Shown: in pieces, positions 40,276-52,632 of the stretch | Layout of the letters: the number at the start of each line of letters is the position of its first letter | How positions within the stretch are numbered: the stretch's first letter is position 1 | Assembly: GCF_037975245.1 (NCBI RefSeq) | Contig: NC_092568.1 | Span: 24,287,501 to 24,351,500, forward strand | Origin: Apostichopus japonicus | Taxonomy: Eukaryota > Echinodermata > Holothuroidea > Aspidochirotida > Stichopodidae | DNA: 64,000 nt | Direction: 5' to 3' | The notes under the pieces: generated by a model | Database searches by the model: none | What the model was told of the DNA's origin: nothing | The model's input: the letters and a program-made list of their open reading frames with translations, nothing else | Program-made: the position numbers and the translations under genes

Positions 40276-41250
40276 TATCATCAACTGCAAATGGCGGTAG
40301 CTGCGCATATATCCGACAACACATACTAAGAGATGATATAAACTGGATCACTGCTTCCAGGGTTACATCAGTTTCATCCTCTTGACAAAGTTAAATTACA
40401 AGCTCCCAAATTAAATAGGCGGGCAGGAATTTAATCACATCTTATTCCTTCTCGTCTGGACAAATACATTTTTTTGACACGACATCTGCTGAAGGAGGTT
40501 TATTCAATAGTAGAGCAGTGGATAACAAGATTTTCTAGCCTATCTTTAATATATTTCAAATTAATTGTAATATATATTAAAAGTATGTACATATATATCT
40601 TTGAACAGGTTTATATCGTAGTCTGTAAGACTCATGGACTTTATCAAACTTCAATCATGATGTACATGTAGGACAAATTTCATGACAGTTGAAAACCCTA
40701 ATTGGATATTCTTACTGATTATAGACAAAATATTGAGACATGATATATACGGCCTTTGTTGTGGAAGATGTGGTTAATTTCATGAGGCAACTTTTTATAA
40801 ATTAAGTGTACTATCATGGTGAGATGCATCTAGGGTAAAATTGAAAATTGCTGTGGATCGAACTATACATATGCACATCACAGTTGCTATTACTTGCAGT
40901 GTGTACTCGTATCTGCATACATACAAATGCTTCAGTGCACTTTTTCTGTAATCATACACTCATGGGTTTATACTCGTACTCAGCAAACTCAAAAATGCTT
41001 CTGCTTATGTATTGTGCTCACACTAAAATTCTGGCTGCTTCTTATGATATTTCAATTTTCTAAGGAGCATATGAGTATTGATCACTGATGATATACTTAC
41101 GGTCTGTCTCGAAACAACTGTGCACTCCAATGTATCGCAACCTACTAAAATTGGTAACATTTTATCACTTTACCCCTATTGGCTCCCTTCCAGCCTAACC
41201 ACCTCTTAAATATACTTTTCCCTTCCAAATCTACCTTTACGAAGCGTGAG

Positions 41251-41570
41251 ATCGTTGTGGTCAAGTGGTTACGGCAGTGGACTTGTGATCTAAGGCTTGC
41301 AGGTTTGATTCCTGGCCAGATCATTACGTTGTGTCCTTGGGCAAGGCTTTTATATCTGCTGCCTCTCTTCACCCAGGTGTATAAATGGGGACCTGTGAGA
41401 TAAATTATCAGTTGGGTGCTGTTTAGCTGCTATGTGGAGGGATTGTCTCTAAGTTTGACAGGTTGTCTTTGACCAGGGTAATACTGTGACATGCCTTTAG
41501 CACAGTTATAGCTGATCTGTCTATGCTTTACATATCATCAATATTATTGTTATTATTATTATTATTATTC
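41251..41570 (+). mobile_element. Full-length tRNA-SINE with conserved core and ATT tail
   Basis: The head has an A box (TGGTCAAGTGGTTACGG, from 41258) and a B box (GGTTTGATTCC, 41302-41312). The core includes GTGTCCTTGGGCAAGGC and CCCAGGTGTATAAATGGGG, which resemble, from memory, the conserved central domain of several deuterostome/metazoan SINE superfamilies. The element ends in an (ATT)n tail at 41541-41570. It is about 320 bp. Target duplications were not resolved. Confidence 0.85.
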
Positions 41571-42562
41571 TGAAGACATTTCAAATGTCACTGGTAAAGG
41601 CTGTTACTACGGCTTATGTAATATACCAAAATTCGGCTCACAATTTTAATATTCATGAAGGAACACTGAACGTAAATTCAAGTAAAATTTGAATTACAAA
41701 ATGCATGTGTAAGCCGCTAATCTTACCGGATTGAGTATTCACGACCCACGATACATATCAGTCTAGACTGAGGAATCCACTCAAAACATGCACTTCCCAC
41801 CTTCCTTGCAGACAGAAACCGAAGACATTTTAGCACTTCTTCCCCGGCACACGCTGTGACTGGCTACTCCCAATGGCTTTCTAACCTACTTTTCCACGCT
41901 GGGTCAATGCGGAGCATAAACGTTGCCGCCTTTTGTGAAGGGATTCGCAGGTACTGTGTACAAGGCAAACGGGACTGAGAGAGGACTGAAGTTGTTTTAA
42001 CTATATTCGGTATATTTTCTGATAACAGCTGCCAAGTCCTGCCTCACATTCCTTCTATATAATAAGTCTGTAAGGGCTGTGCATCTGCATTCTTTTAATG
42101 TATACATCCATCTTTTATGTGGATTTTCCTTCCTTTTAGGTTTATACCCTTTGCTTGCTAGTCGTTTAGGTAGGTGGGTGGGGGGCGGGGGAGGACCTAT
42201 GAGTGTGCAGTACATGAGGATGGTTGTTGAGTAATATTCGGTTGTGAAGTACAGTACATGGTCTAATTTTACAAAGACTGCTTTATGATCTGGATCTCTG
42301 TAGATCAATTTTTATCTAGCTGTTATCCAACAATGAATTCTAGTCTTACTGTATCAAGTCTGGAATATTAACCATTTAGCTACGTCCACACAACCTCTCA
42401 TATATAAAATACTCATGTCACAGACTGGATATTCTACTATATGCTTGTGTAGTCTTCTATTTAACAGCTGGGTCTATACACCCAAAATTAACAAAATTGA
42501 CCACAAATTGAATAAAATATCCTTTTTCTTTAAACATGTTTGCAACATTAAGTATTCATGAG

Positions 42563-42901
42563 CAGGGATTTGCCCACGCTGGGCGGCACTGGGCGCCCAG
42601 CACTTAAAACTACCGCCCAGCACTGCCTTAAAAATCATGAATCCCGCCCAGCACTATTTTCATCTAAAGACCCGGCATTCCTAACAATATATTCAACATA
42701 TATTGGAGGAAAAAAATTTAAAAATGTAAATTGTTAGCAAAACTAGTACTTGTGTATGTGCTTAAAAAGCTACACAAGTGCTAGCATTTGGCATCTGAGC
42801 ACCTTCTCAAAGGGGAGGGCGACACCCCCTCCCCCTTAGACCCCTCCCCCAGGACGGCGATCAGTATACCCGGCACTCAGGAAATCCTGGGCACATCCCT
42901 G
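42563..42901. mobile_element. MITE with 14-bp terminal inverted repeats
   Basis: A 339-bp element starts CAGGGATTTGCCCA and ends with the inverse of CAGGGATGTGCCCA. It is flanked by CATGAG on both sides, a 6-bp duplication. The CAGGG terminus suggests hAT, although 8 bp would be usual. The interior carries several CGCCCAGCACT repeats and a GACCCCTCCCCC stretch, and no transposase. A decayed relative lies at 12145. Confidence 0.85.
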
Positions 42902-44680
42902 CATGAGATATAATATCACTTATCCGATGAGTTATAGACTCCTATAAATTTATGACTTACATGAACAGAGCCAATCCTTGGCAAAAAAAAACATGCCCCA
43001 CATTTCCATCGGTTCAAAACAGTCTGACACTGTTTAAATGTTCAAATTTGCCTTCGGCAACACTTATCAATAAATGCATATTCATCAGAAAAGCGCATAG
43101 AAATCTCACTTGAAAAAAACAAGGTCCTACCAGCGACCTTGGAGGGTAAAGTACGATGGATACGTTATGATAATTACAGTTACAGCTCTGTATATAGTAC
43201 TGGTACAAAGCTGATCCAGGGAGTAAAAATCCTTCGGGATGAAGTTCAGAGGATACATAAAATTTAAATTGTTAGCCACAGCGTACTCTGAGTCTTCTAA
43301 GATATGACAAGGTCTGGATGCAAAAGTCTTGAAGGAGAGGATTAAAACTTGTGTATTAGTAGAAGTAGCAGTAGTACTACAACTACTGTCAGTCTTATAT
43401 ACTTGCTGTATTAAGTACTGTAGCAATGGGTTATGTGATAGATTGCCATACTTTTTCATAAGAAACAGATAGAAAAAATCAAATTTGATTTTTGTCTTCT
43501 CTTTCTAATTGTTTGGACGAAATTAAGAGTGAGTAAAGTTAATTGGTTTTATTTATATTGTAACACATGTGGTGGAATGCATGAACGTTTCATCTCTGTG
43601 AGAAAGAGAAATGTTTATGGAAATGACTATTATGACGTGCGCAACACTCTACGTAATAGTCTGCATATATCTAATGAGTTTCCCAGATTAATCATAACCA
43701 GCTTGGAAAAGGAAAAGAGCTTTTCAAAATGTTTAAACAGATTTTGAAATGAGATAATCACACACAACAAATGTACTGAATAATGGGCAACATTGGCTAC
43801 TGTGTCCGTACTATACTTTAATAGGAGAGCATATATTGTCACAAAGATTCAACAAGAAGAGGAGGGGGAGGAGGTTGGGAGATAATATGACATGAAATTT
43901 AAAGGGAACTTGAGGTAACTACCATTAATTAGCACTACACTGGATCATTAATATATGAAAAATAACAGGTATCCATTGATGCATTAGTTTTAACATATCC
44001 AACACCACACTCAACTATACAGATACAGTACTCCAGGGAACAGAAACACCAACGGCACATAACTTCTAGTGCTTTGTAACCGATATTGTATTATGCCAGC
44101 GGTATAGGTCATAGCCGAATACAGCCTTGTACTTTATCTTCCAGTGCAAGAGTCATGCAGCCTGCATGTACACAGTTTCCACGTTAATGAAGAAATAAAA
44201 TCTATTGCGATGAATTTCTGAATAGTTTGCCTCAGCTATAGCGGTGATAGATAAATAGATAAACAATCATTGTACCTGCATATTTTTGTTAGTTTGATGG
44301 CATTTTCTGATTCCAGCAGACGAGAAACCAGATGAAAGTACCTATTGACACTTCCTGGATTGGCCAGCATAATTGCATAATCTGAGATCAATTTGTGAGG
44401 GCTTAATACTAATTTACGTTCACATACGTTGGAACTATTGTAGACTTTCTAAACGACAACAAACAAATATTACTGGCCTTGTTCAGTATAAAATACTGGC
44501 CTTATACAAGTTTCAAAAAGTTATGATGTTTTAGAATGACATAGCTAATATGAGAGTTTGTTTGAATCACAAGATGTAACTTAAGAGTCCTATATGTTGA
44601 CAAGAGTTTTACAGGTAGATACAAGGGGCAGAAAATTTATGCAAGGTATGTCTTCCAATATCAATCCATACATTTTATAT

Positions 44681-46070
44681 TGGCTGAGTATGTTTATATG
44701 TTGGACTGTTGCTCTGAGGTGATTGCATATATGTAGATCTAACAGTGACATGTAACTCTGGCTGCAAATACTAACTCACTCTCTTTATTCCCCATCTGAA
44801 CATGTCCTGTAGTTATGTGGCTGTAGTTATTCTGTTGGCTGAGTATGATTATATGTTGGACTGTTGCTCTGAGGTGATTGCATATATGTAGATCTAACAG
44901 TGACATGTAACTCTGGCTGCAAATACTAACTCACTCTCTTTATTCCCCATCTGAACATGTCCTGTAGTTATGTGGCTGTAGTTATTCTGTTGGCTGAGTA
45001 TGTTTATATGTTGGACTGTTGCTCTGAGGTGATTGCATATATGTAGATCTAACAGTGACATGTAACTCTGGCTGCAAATACTAACTCACTCTCTTTATTC
45101 CCCATCTGAACATGTCCTGTAGTTATGTGGCTGTAGTTATTCTGTTGGCTGAGTATGTTTATATGTTGGACTCTTGCTCTGAGGTGATTGCATATATGTA
45201 GATCTAACAGTGACATGTAACTCTGGCTGCAAATACTAACTCACTCTCTTTATTCCCCATCTGAACATGTCCTGTAGTTATGTGGCTGTAGTTATTCTGT
45301 TGGCTGAGTATGATTATATGTTGGACTGTTGCTCTGAGGTGATTGCATATATGTAGATCTAACAGTGACATGTAACTCTGGCTGCAAATACTAACTCACT
45401 CTCTTTATTCCCCATCTGAACATGTCCTGTAGTTATGTGGCTGTAGTTATTCTGTTGGCTGAGTATGATTATATGTTGGACTGTTGCTCTGAGGTGATTG
45501 CATATATGTAGATCTAACAGTGACATGTAACTGTGGAGCCTGCAAACACTTATCTCACTCTCTTTATTCCTCATCTGAACATGTACTGTAGTTATGTGGC
45601 TGTAGTTATTCTGTTGGCTGAGTATGTTTATATGTTGGACTGTTGCTCTGAGGTGATTGCATATATGTAGATCTAACAGTGACATGTAACTCTGGCTGCA
45701 AATACTAACTCACTCTCTTTATTCCCCATCTGAACATGTCCTGTAGTTATGTGGCTGTAGTTATTCTGTTGGCTGAGTATGATTATATGTTGGACTGTTG
45801 CTCTGAGGTGATTGCATATATGTAGATCTAACAGTGACATGTAACTCTGGCTGCAAATACTAACTCACTCTCTTTATTCCCCATCTGAACATGTCCTGTA
45901 GTTATGTGGCTGTAGTTATTCTGTTGGCTGAGTATGATTATATGTTGGACTGTTGCTCTGAGGTGATTGCATATATGTAGATCTAACAGTGACATGTAAC
46001 TGTGGAGCCTGCAAACACTTATCTCACTCTCTTTATTCCTCATCTGAACATGTACTGTAGTTATGTGGCT
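44681..46070. repeat. 155-bp satellite array, nine units
   Basis: Units start at TGGCTGAGTATG at 44681, 44836, 44991, 45146, 45301, 45456, 45615, 45770 and 45925. Seven are 155 bp apart. The units at 45456 and 45925 carry a 4-bp longer variant (GAGCCTGCAAACACTTATC). Units are nearly identical. The open frames here are repeat artefacts, and there is no CRISPR-like repeat/spacer pattern. Confidence 0.97.
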
Positions 46071-46665
46071 TTCCAAAAACCAATGCCAATCAGCAGACAA
46101 AGTCTGACATGCAACAATTAGGTCTTTCCCCAACATCAAACTTTACCTACTATACACATACCCCCCCACCACCCCCCCCTCCTCCACTCTCATTCCTAAG
46201 CCCATTTCAATCCCAACGTTTCTATGCAAACAGTTACACACTTTTGACGCAACTAAAATAAGCATCAGAAACAGTTGTTTAAAGAAACTGTTCGGTTTAG
46301 TTTAGATTGTCCTGATGCGCATCCTAGGCTTTGAACAGTGGGAGCTGTATGGTCAGAAGGAAATTCTCCATTATTGCTGTTTCCACATTTGTCCCTTGAC
46401 CACTAATTACCCAGGACATATGCCTGCATTGACCAACAAAGTTCATTTTTCTTAAAGTTCAAAGTGTAAGAATTTAAAATATGATCCCATGCAGTTCACG
46501 GGCTATAACATTGACAATGTGTAACACTACCATAGTAACATTAAATCTGGAGGATTACAACATTTCGACATAAGAGGAATAGATAACAAGATAATATTTT
46601 ACATTTACACCTCAGTTTAAACCTGTTTCCTCATGAGAAAAAAAAGGGTTTCAGAATAGGTGAAG

Positions 46666-46717
46666 GGTCACCATGGAGGCTCAGTGTCAAAAGGTTACCA
46701 GGTTACTCTGAGTGGCA
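46666..46717 (+). repeat. Dispersed repeat, partial copy C
   Basis: It shares the core CAGTGT.AAAAGGTTACCAG with the copies at 13246 and 52633, preceded by GGGTCACCATGGAGGC. It is shorter and more diverged. Confidence 0.5.
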
Positions 46718-47008
46718 TATACTCCAATTAGAGTCAATATCAAACCGCACAGGAAAAGTGCTCACAACATTATTTTTTTAATATGATATCAAACATGATC
46801 TTTATGTTTTCTTTTCTCTTTATCGGCTTGAATGTCCAGGAACATACAAATCAAAGTACATGTGGTGAAAAAATGGAGTCATTTGAGGCAATATCAGACC
46901 TTTCACTCTATGTCTGCCAGGAGCAATGTAGGAAGCTGTAATACTGATGAGTACAGAGACTTATTTACATGTGACAATTTTGGGCTCTCATAGCTAAAAA
47001 TTAATAAT

Positions 47009-47170
47009 AATAATAATAATAATCAGCAGTTATTTTTACGATGCTCACACGACCAAAAATGTGGAAGAAGCTCGCAAGGGCTTATGGATTACAACTTACA
47101 TGTCTGGTGGCTTCCAATTCAACATTTTAACTCAAATTTGGAAACTTTTCAAGTTTGAAAGTCATTTCAG
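47009..47170 (-). mobile_element. 5'-truncated copy of the 4030 SINE
   Basis: Body sequence matching the SINE at 4030-4342, for example GGCTTATGGATTACAACT and TTCCAATTCAACATTTTAAC on the plus strand. It lacks the tRNA head and ends in an (AAT)n run at 47005-47022, i.e. an ATT tail in its own orientation. Loss of the 5' end with a kept 3' tail fits LINE-driven insertion. Confidence 0.82.
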
Positions 47171-47880
47171 AATTCACGCGGTCATGATACAGAAAGGTGA
47201 AGGATAGCTACGAATAGCCCATGTGTCATCTATCCATTGATGGGTAGGGTTTGACTAGTGAGAACTTCTATAAGGACCTACAGACCACATTACTTTCATG
47301 ATTTATTGTGTAAGTCAAAGAAATTTTCTTACAGGTGATAGTGAAAGTAAAATGAGCTTGCCATTACTGGGCTAGGGAGAGAAGAGATCAGCAACACAGA
47401 AATTTAGTAGTTTGTATCTGAATTAAACACGAAAGCTACATAGCACAAAACTGGAGTAGATGTGTCTATATTAGGTCAAAGAAGAATGTTTAATCTCTTA
47501 CAAAGTTGCTGCAACTTTATTTCCTCCTCAACAACCAAAGTGTAAAAGAGACTACTAGAAAAAATTACAGTTATCACAGACCATTTCTTGATATCCAGTA
47601 GTTCAGATATTATCCATATTAAATCAGATAAAATGTTCATATCTGTAAATTTAAACTGTCTCCTATCCATATTTAAAAACAAGGAAGTTGCCACATATAC
47701 AAAAAAAATTAAAAAATCTATTTTCTGACCTGTCTCGTTAATAACTATTATAATAATTCTTAGAAATTAACCAGGAAAACCCTTGGCAATTTGTTGAAAT
47801 TCCATCCTGTGTTTATTCAATAAATTATTTATATCAGCTGCCCTGGGACAATTAACCAGGTCATCATAAAATCACCTCAC

Positions 47881-48058
47881 CTTGACTGTAGACAGAACCG
47901 TATGAAATACTAGAACCAACTAGAGCGTACAGTAGTTCACATTTCAGCATTGCAGCGGGGGATCTGATACCGCAACGGTGTGCAACTTCGTGGTAAGAAT
48001 GCTCCCATAGTCGGACACCACGAGGGCGATCAAGATCGTACTGCGAGGGCGCCTGCAT
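47881..48058 (-). CDS. Candidate alternative first coding exon of the PKC gene
   Basis: A GC- and CpG-richer patch within a long AT-rich intron carries an ATG with A at -3 and 59 open codons. It then reaches a good donor (CAAG|GTGAGG) in phase 1. That is the phase needed to splice to the pseudosubstrate exon at 20239, where the split codon would again be Glu. The predicted N-terminus starts MQAPSQYDLDRPRG and has no domain I recognise. A TATA-like sequence lies about 95 bp upstream of the ATG. If used, the product would be a PKC with pseudosubstrate, C1 domains and kinase but no C2 domain. An unrelated short exon or a chance ORF remains possible, since coding evidence is limited to openness, composition, start context, donor and phase. 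Confidence 0.42.
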
Positions 48059-48151
48059 CGTGCCAACCTATATCTTGGTTTATTTCACTGCGTTCGTCAC
48101 TCGTGCACAAACACAGACTGACACGAGTCTGATGACAGTCGCACTGTAGTA

Positions 48152-48158
48152 CTATATA
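48152..48158 (-). promoter_or_regulatory. Candidate TATA box of an internal promoter
   Basis: On the minus strand CTTATATAGT lies about 95 bp before the ATG at 48058, and the sequence between is relatively CpG-rich. A start about 30 bp downstream (near 48125) would give a 5' leader of roughly 65-70 nt. TATA-like strings are common in AT-rich DNA, so the value comes from its position before an open, phase-compatible exon. Confidence 0.35.
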
Positions 48159-48607
48159 AGTAGCTACCTGAATGGTAAGCAATCATTGTGACCTTTTCAC
48201 AATTGTGTAATGCTACCCTACCATCACCCATGATAAAACAGAAAGGTTTCTAAAATGACAAAATGGATGATTAAACTCTAGACAAAAGAGATGCTAATGA
48301 AGAACAAACTCATCCAAATAGCTGCAAACTATAATCATTGTCTTCCTTTAAAGGTGGTCATCAGGATTGTTACTTCATTTATATTCCCAAGAGTGAAGAC
48401 TTGAACAAGTCTAACTTGACTTTTCAAAGAGATTTACGGGTGGAACGGTTTGGATCATCATCAAGGTACAGCTTTTATAACACATCTTACGATAGTTAAC
48501 ATCTTCATTTCTGTCTTAATATAATTTGAAAAAGGTTGAGAGATAATGCATATATTGCATTGCATGATCAGTTTCAATCTTGAAGACCCAAACTAAAAGT
48601 GAGCTAA

Positions 48608-48733
48608 TTTAAATAACCAAAAGTAGTGAAGCACATACATAATGCATTAAAATAACCAAAAAGTGGTGGAAGCACATGTATGCATACTACATTAAAATAA
48701 CCAAAAAGTGGTGGAAGCACATACATTATACAG
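48608..48733. repeat. Three-copy tandem repeat of about 40-45 bp
   Basis: Three copies of AAAATAACCAAAAAGTGGTG followed by GAAGCACAT and a variable TACAT segment. Spacings are about 39 and 45 bp. It lies some 450 bp upstream of the candidate TATA box. Confidence 0.9.
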
Positions 48734-49476
48734 TGCCTTAACTCCCATGGTTCAAACTGTGTACAGTCAGCTAGTACACAGTAAAGACATTCCCACAGGT
48801 AACCTGAATAGTTGGTATCAGTTTTGTTATTTTGTCTCGAGATATAAAGATCACAAAGGACTTGAACGTTTCCTGAGGAGCAGCATCAATGGCATCGCTC
48901 AAAGGATGTGCACAAATTTCTATATGACATTTCATCTGGAGAACATATAATCAAGTTAGCTATCTTGGAGGTTAGAATTATAAAATATCACAAATGGCAG
49001 GAAGCAGACATGTTCTTTCCGAGGGGAGGCTAATATGTAGAAGAGTGAGTTGCAGATTATTTGTTACCGAAAGACTTAAAAAAAGGTATCTTAGTAACAA
49101 AGTACTAAGGATTAAAATCTTTAAGTGCCAAGAAAAGATGGTTACTTATGCCGGCAGTAGGTTTGCCTGGGCTCATATAGGGCACCACACTTTTTACAGC
49201 TCCAGGGCTGTGAATTTGTGAGGCACATGAATGTACAATAAGAGGGCACTGCAGCCACAGTTACAATCTGAAACCATTGCCGCTGATTAAGTTTAAAGCC
49301 CTCCTGTATTGTAACAGATCATCAACTTAAGTTACCTTCCAATACCATAAAAGGTATTATTTCAGACAAAATAATTTAGGGTTTCCATGTTACACATCAG
49401 TAATTATGATCCATGATACTTTTCCCTTCATAAAGTACTCAAACACAGCTGGTATGTGTAACCCCCTCCCCCTTCC

Positions 49477-49541
49477 CCCCCCCCCAAAAAAAGCTAAATC
49501 CCCCCAAAAAAAGCTAAATCCCCCCCAAAAAAAGCTAAATA
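49477..49541. repeat. 19-bp tandem repeat
   Basis: Three copies of CCCCCAAAAAAAGCTAAAT after a C-rich run. Simple local repeat. Confidence 0.9.
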
Positions 49542-51464
49542 TCGCTGTTTTTGTATGGTAAACAACTTTTACAAGTTTTACATAGGACATACTGTACATA
49601 TAGCTTCTGCATTTAACAGACATGTTATTGCCAAATTCCTGGGATACTTTCAGGCTTGTTCTCATATTTGTCTTCCTGTGTCAAACATTTATGTGGATGA
49701 ACAGGTACCAAGAATACAACTTGTTTCCATTTGTTATTGTGTGGATAGTTTGGGGACAGCACAATGGTAGTATCAAACCTGCAATGGTAAACATTTAGCA
49801 ATCCAGGCATTTATGGACACCTCAGAATAAATAACGAGATTGTCTTCTCGGTGGGAAGTGTGAACAAGGAAGTCAAAGCTACTAAATGCTTCAACAGATT
49901 GCACATGTAGTACTTGCTACTTTGTGGTAGACTGCTACTACTATTTCTATCCATATTATTTTGTCACATTATTTCATTTTATTCAATTTTATAGCTCCCT
50001 TTCCTTGAAAATTTGTCTCCTTGTTTTTTTGTTTCTTGCCTGGGTAAACCCATTTTACAGTCCATATCAATTAGGTCCCTGGGAAAATAAATTCCTATTT
50101 TGCTGATAAGTATATGTAGTGTGCAGATAGGCTATGCTCTTTTTCCATCTGTAGAACAGACATTAAACAGACGAGCAATAAAATTAATTGGAAAATGGTT
50201 TTTGAATCAATGAATCTGACTTAAACATGATTCATCGTTTTACTATTAAGCGAATAATATTTAAAGTGAATGAAGGGTACATGCTAGTATAATTTATTTT
50301 CAGGAGGTGAAAATGTTGGTTTAACACTTGTTTTGGTTTGTTGTTACATGAAAAATGCAATGTCATATCAATTTATTTTAATTTTGAGTGTTTCAAAGCC
50401 TTCTCTTAGTAGTCAGTGGAATTTATACATTAATCCATCCATTTCCCTTTTTTCCCTGTGATTTAAAAGCTGCATCTGGCAAAAGAAAGGCTTTGGCAGT
50501 CCTAGCTATAATCGTCGAAGAAATGAATTTAAAAGGCAAACTTCACTATTCTCAATATATAAAACAAAAACATTGTGATAACCTACTATAACCTACTCTC
50601 TCTAGTATATTAAGCGATATCTTGCTCCATTTGAAATATATCTATGTTTTAAAGTTCCATTGATGGGCTGCAATTTTTCTTCAATGTTTTTTTTCTTTCT
50701 CGCAGTTTGTTTATATTTCACCATAATGCTACTTGGAAGTGAAAGAGTCCATTTGCCTTTGTTTTTCTTTGGTAATTTCAGAGTGTACATAAACAGTGTG
50801 GACACTGACACAAATTTCAGCGTTAGCTTTTTACAGTGTAGACCACACAGAACATTGACAGTCATGGCAAAGAACTCACAAAAACCCTTGAGTGCTCATA
50901 AATTTATGCTATTTTACACCGGGACAGAATTCTCTGACAAACAAAGGTACAACATGTCTTTTCAAAGATAATACAGTATGTGCAAGGAAATCTTAGCACA
51001 TATTCACCATTGAAACAACTATAGAAGTTGCATCACAGTTCATGACATTTAAAGATCATCCAGTGAGAAGCTTGGATGACGCCAATCATGGAGGTATTAC
51101 ATGCTCCAATCGCAATCTAGAAAGCATTCACTACCTGTACGTCACATTTTAGCGCTTACCGAACAGAGTTTTACTTTTATCTTTAATTTTTTTTGGGGGG
51201 GGGTGGAATACTATTCACCTTTTCATAATTCATATCTGTCATATTGCTGAATGTATTACTATTGACAGTTCTGCAGATATTATGTAGAAAGCCTCATTTT
51301 TAAAGATGATAAACCCTAAAAGTAAAAAATAACGGTCAGTTACTGTTCAAACTACAGCAGGCGTTGTACAACCAACAGCAAGCAATTTTCCTCACTGAGA
51401 TATTACATGCCTCAAACTCTGGAAAATCCCAACACTTACATGGTCTGTATGTTGGCAAGCTTAC

Positions 51465-51634
51465 CTTTCCCCTCTTACTCTTGGGTCTGTTAGCTAAACC
51501 AAACACTAACACTTCTCCAGGGTCACAACTAAATCCATTGTCTCTAACTGGTGACCATCTTATTGTCATGACCACATTGTCTCTTCTCTCAATGATGTAT
51601 TTGGTTGGTGTTCCTTGAGAACTGGTTGTACGTT
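51465..51634 (-). other. Exon-like open segment of unknown identity
   Basis: On the minus strand a frame is open from about 51634 to a good splice donor (AAAG|GTAAGC, GT at 51464-51463), with protein-like composition: RRDNVVMTIRWSPVRDNG, then GEVLVFGLANRPKSKRGK. It ends in phase 0, which does not fit the pseudosubstrate exon (needs phase 1), so it is not a simple alternative N-terminus of the PKC. A weak AG lies near its start. I do not recognise the sequence. It could be a fossil exon, a transposon piece or chance. It overlaps the left arm of a 22-bp inverted repeat. Confidence 0.25.
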
Positions 51635-51660
51635 AATCTAGCTAACAGACCCAAGAGTAA
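51475..51660. repeat. 22-bp perfect inverted repeat
   Basis: Arms at 51475-51496 and 51639-51660 are exact reverse complements (core GCTAACAGACCCAAGAGTAA) around a 142-bp loop. There are no flanking direct repeats, so a transposon is not established. Confidence 0.9.
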
Positions 51661-52632
51661 CAGCAGTCGTGAGGAGACAGGTAAGCAAGGAGCGAAGCAT
51701 ACATATAAGGCTGGACATTCAAAAGATTTACAAAGACAAATTTTGAGAATTTTCTCAGACTTTTAGCAATTTTTATAAAACAAAATAAACTTTGACACAA
51801 AAATGGTGAAGTTTTACAACAGGCTTAAGATGTAAGAATATCAAGCCAAATGTGCTATGCTAGACAATTTGTTGCTCTTCCTGTGTCCCACCACCCATCC
51901 TTCTTTCCCCCTCCCCTTTTATGAGAGAGAGAGTCTAGCTAAAACACTATGGTACAGTATATCAAAATTGGTGGCAGGTTGTTAAGCAGTAAATATGTCT
52001 TTTTTTATACTTTTTTTATTTATTTTGGTTATCAAATGTGTGTCATTAAGTCATAGTATATATAACCACCCTGGAAGGCAGTTTCGTGAAGATGCTTTTT
52101 TTAAGAGTCATATATTTATGGAAAAAACTGAATCGCTTATCGCTTATACTTCATGGTGCGTTGCTGCCCAATTATAGATAATTTAAGATTGCTTGTCACC
52201 ATTTAGAGGTTTGGACATATAGGACTCCGACTTCACTTTTACTCCATGACTCACAAGCTACAACCGCCCCCTCCCCCTCCTTCCCCCAGATAATAGGTCT
52301 CACTGCACTCTTAACGCCACCATCTTCATAATCATGAGTTGTCTCTCGTAGTACAGATTCATCTTCTAGAACCTGCATCAGGAACTTAGGCGTCAAAAGG
52401 AGCTTGTTAATTTTGACAAAGTGGTATCATATCCATCAAAACCACCTCCCAAGACTTACCAGGTTTGGATATTTCAAGGGACCGGCTTGTCTTCCATGTC
52501 ACGACCTCAGAACTCTCACTCTATTAACTGTGGCACATTCTCATCGAGCGTGACAAGTTTGTAATTTTACATGCTTTGCATTTCAACTCCTTCATATTGC
52601 AACAAACATTCCAAACCTTCTGGAGTGCCGAT

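Noticed and set aside
39547-40385. Long Cys/Tyr-rich open frames (up to 181 codons)
   Set aside because: They run through the 29-31-bp minisatellite. Overlapping frames on the same strand show the same peptide motifs, which is a repeat signature.
44681-46070. CRISPR-like array
   Set aside because: Units are contiguous and near-identical with no unique spacers, and the locus is animal intronic DNA.
45359-46139. Two similar frames of 103-108 codons on the minus strand
   Set aside because: They lie in the 155-bp satellite. The similarity comes from the repeat unit, not from gene duplication.
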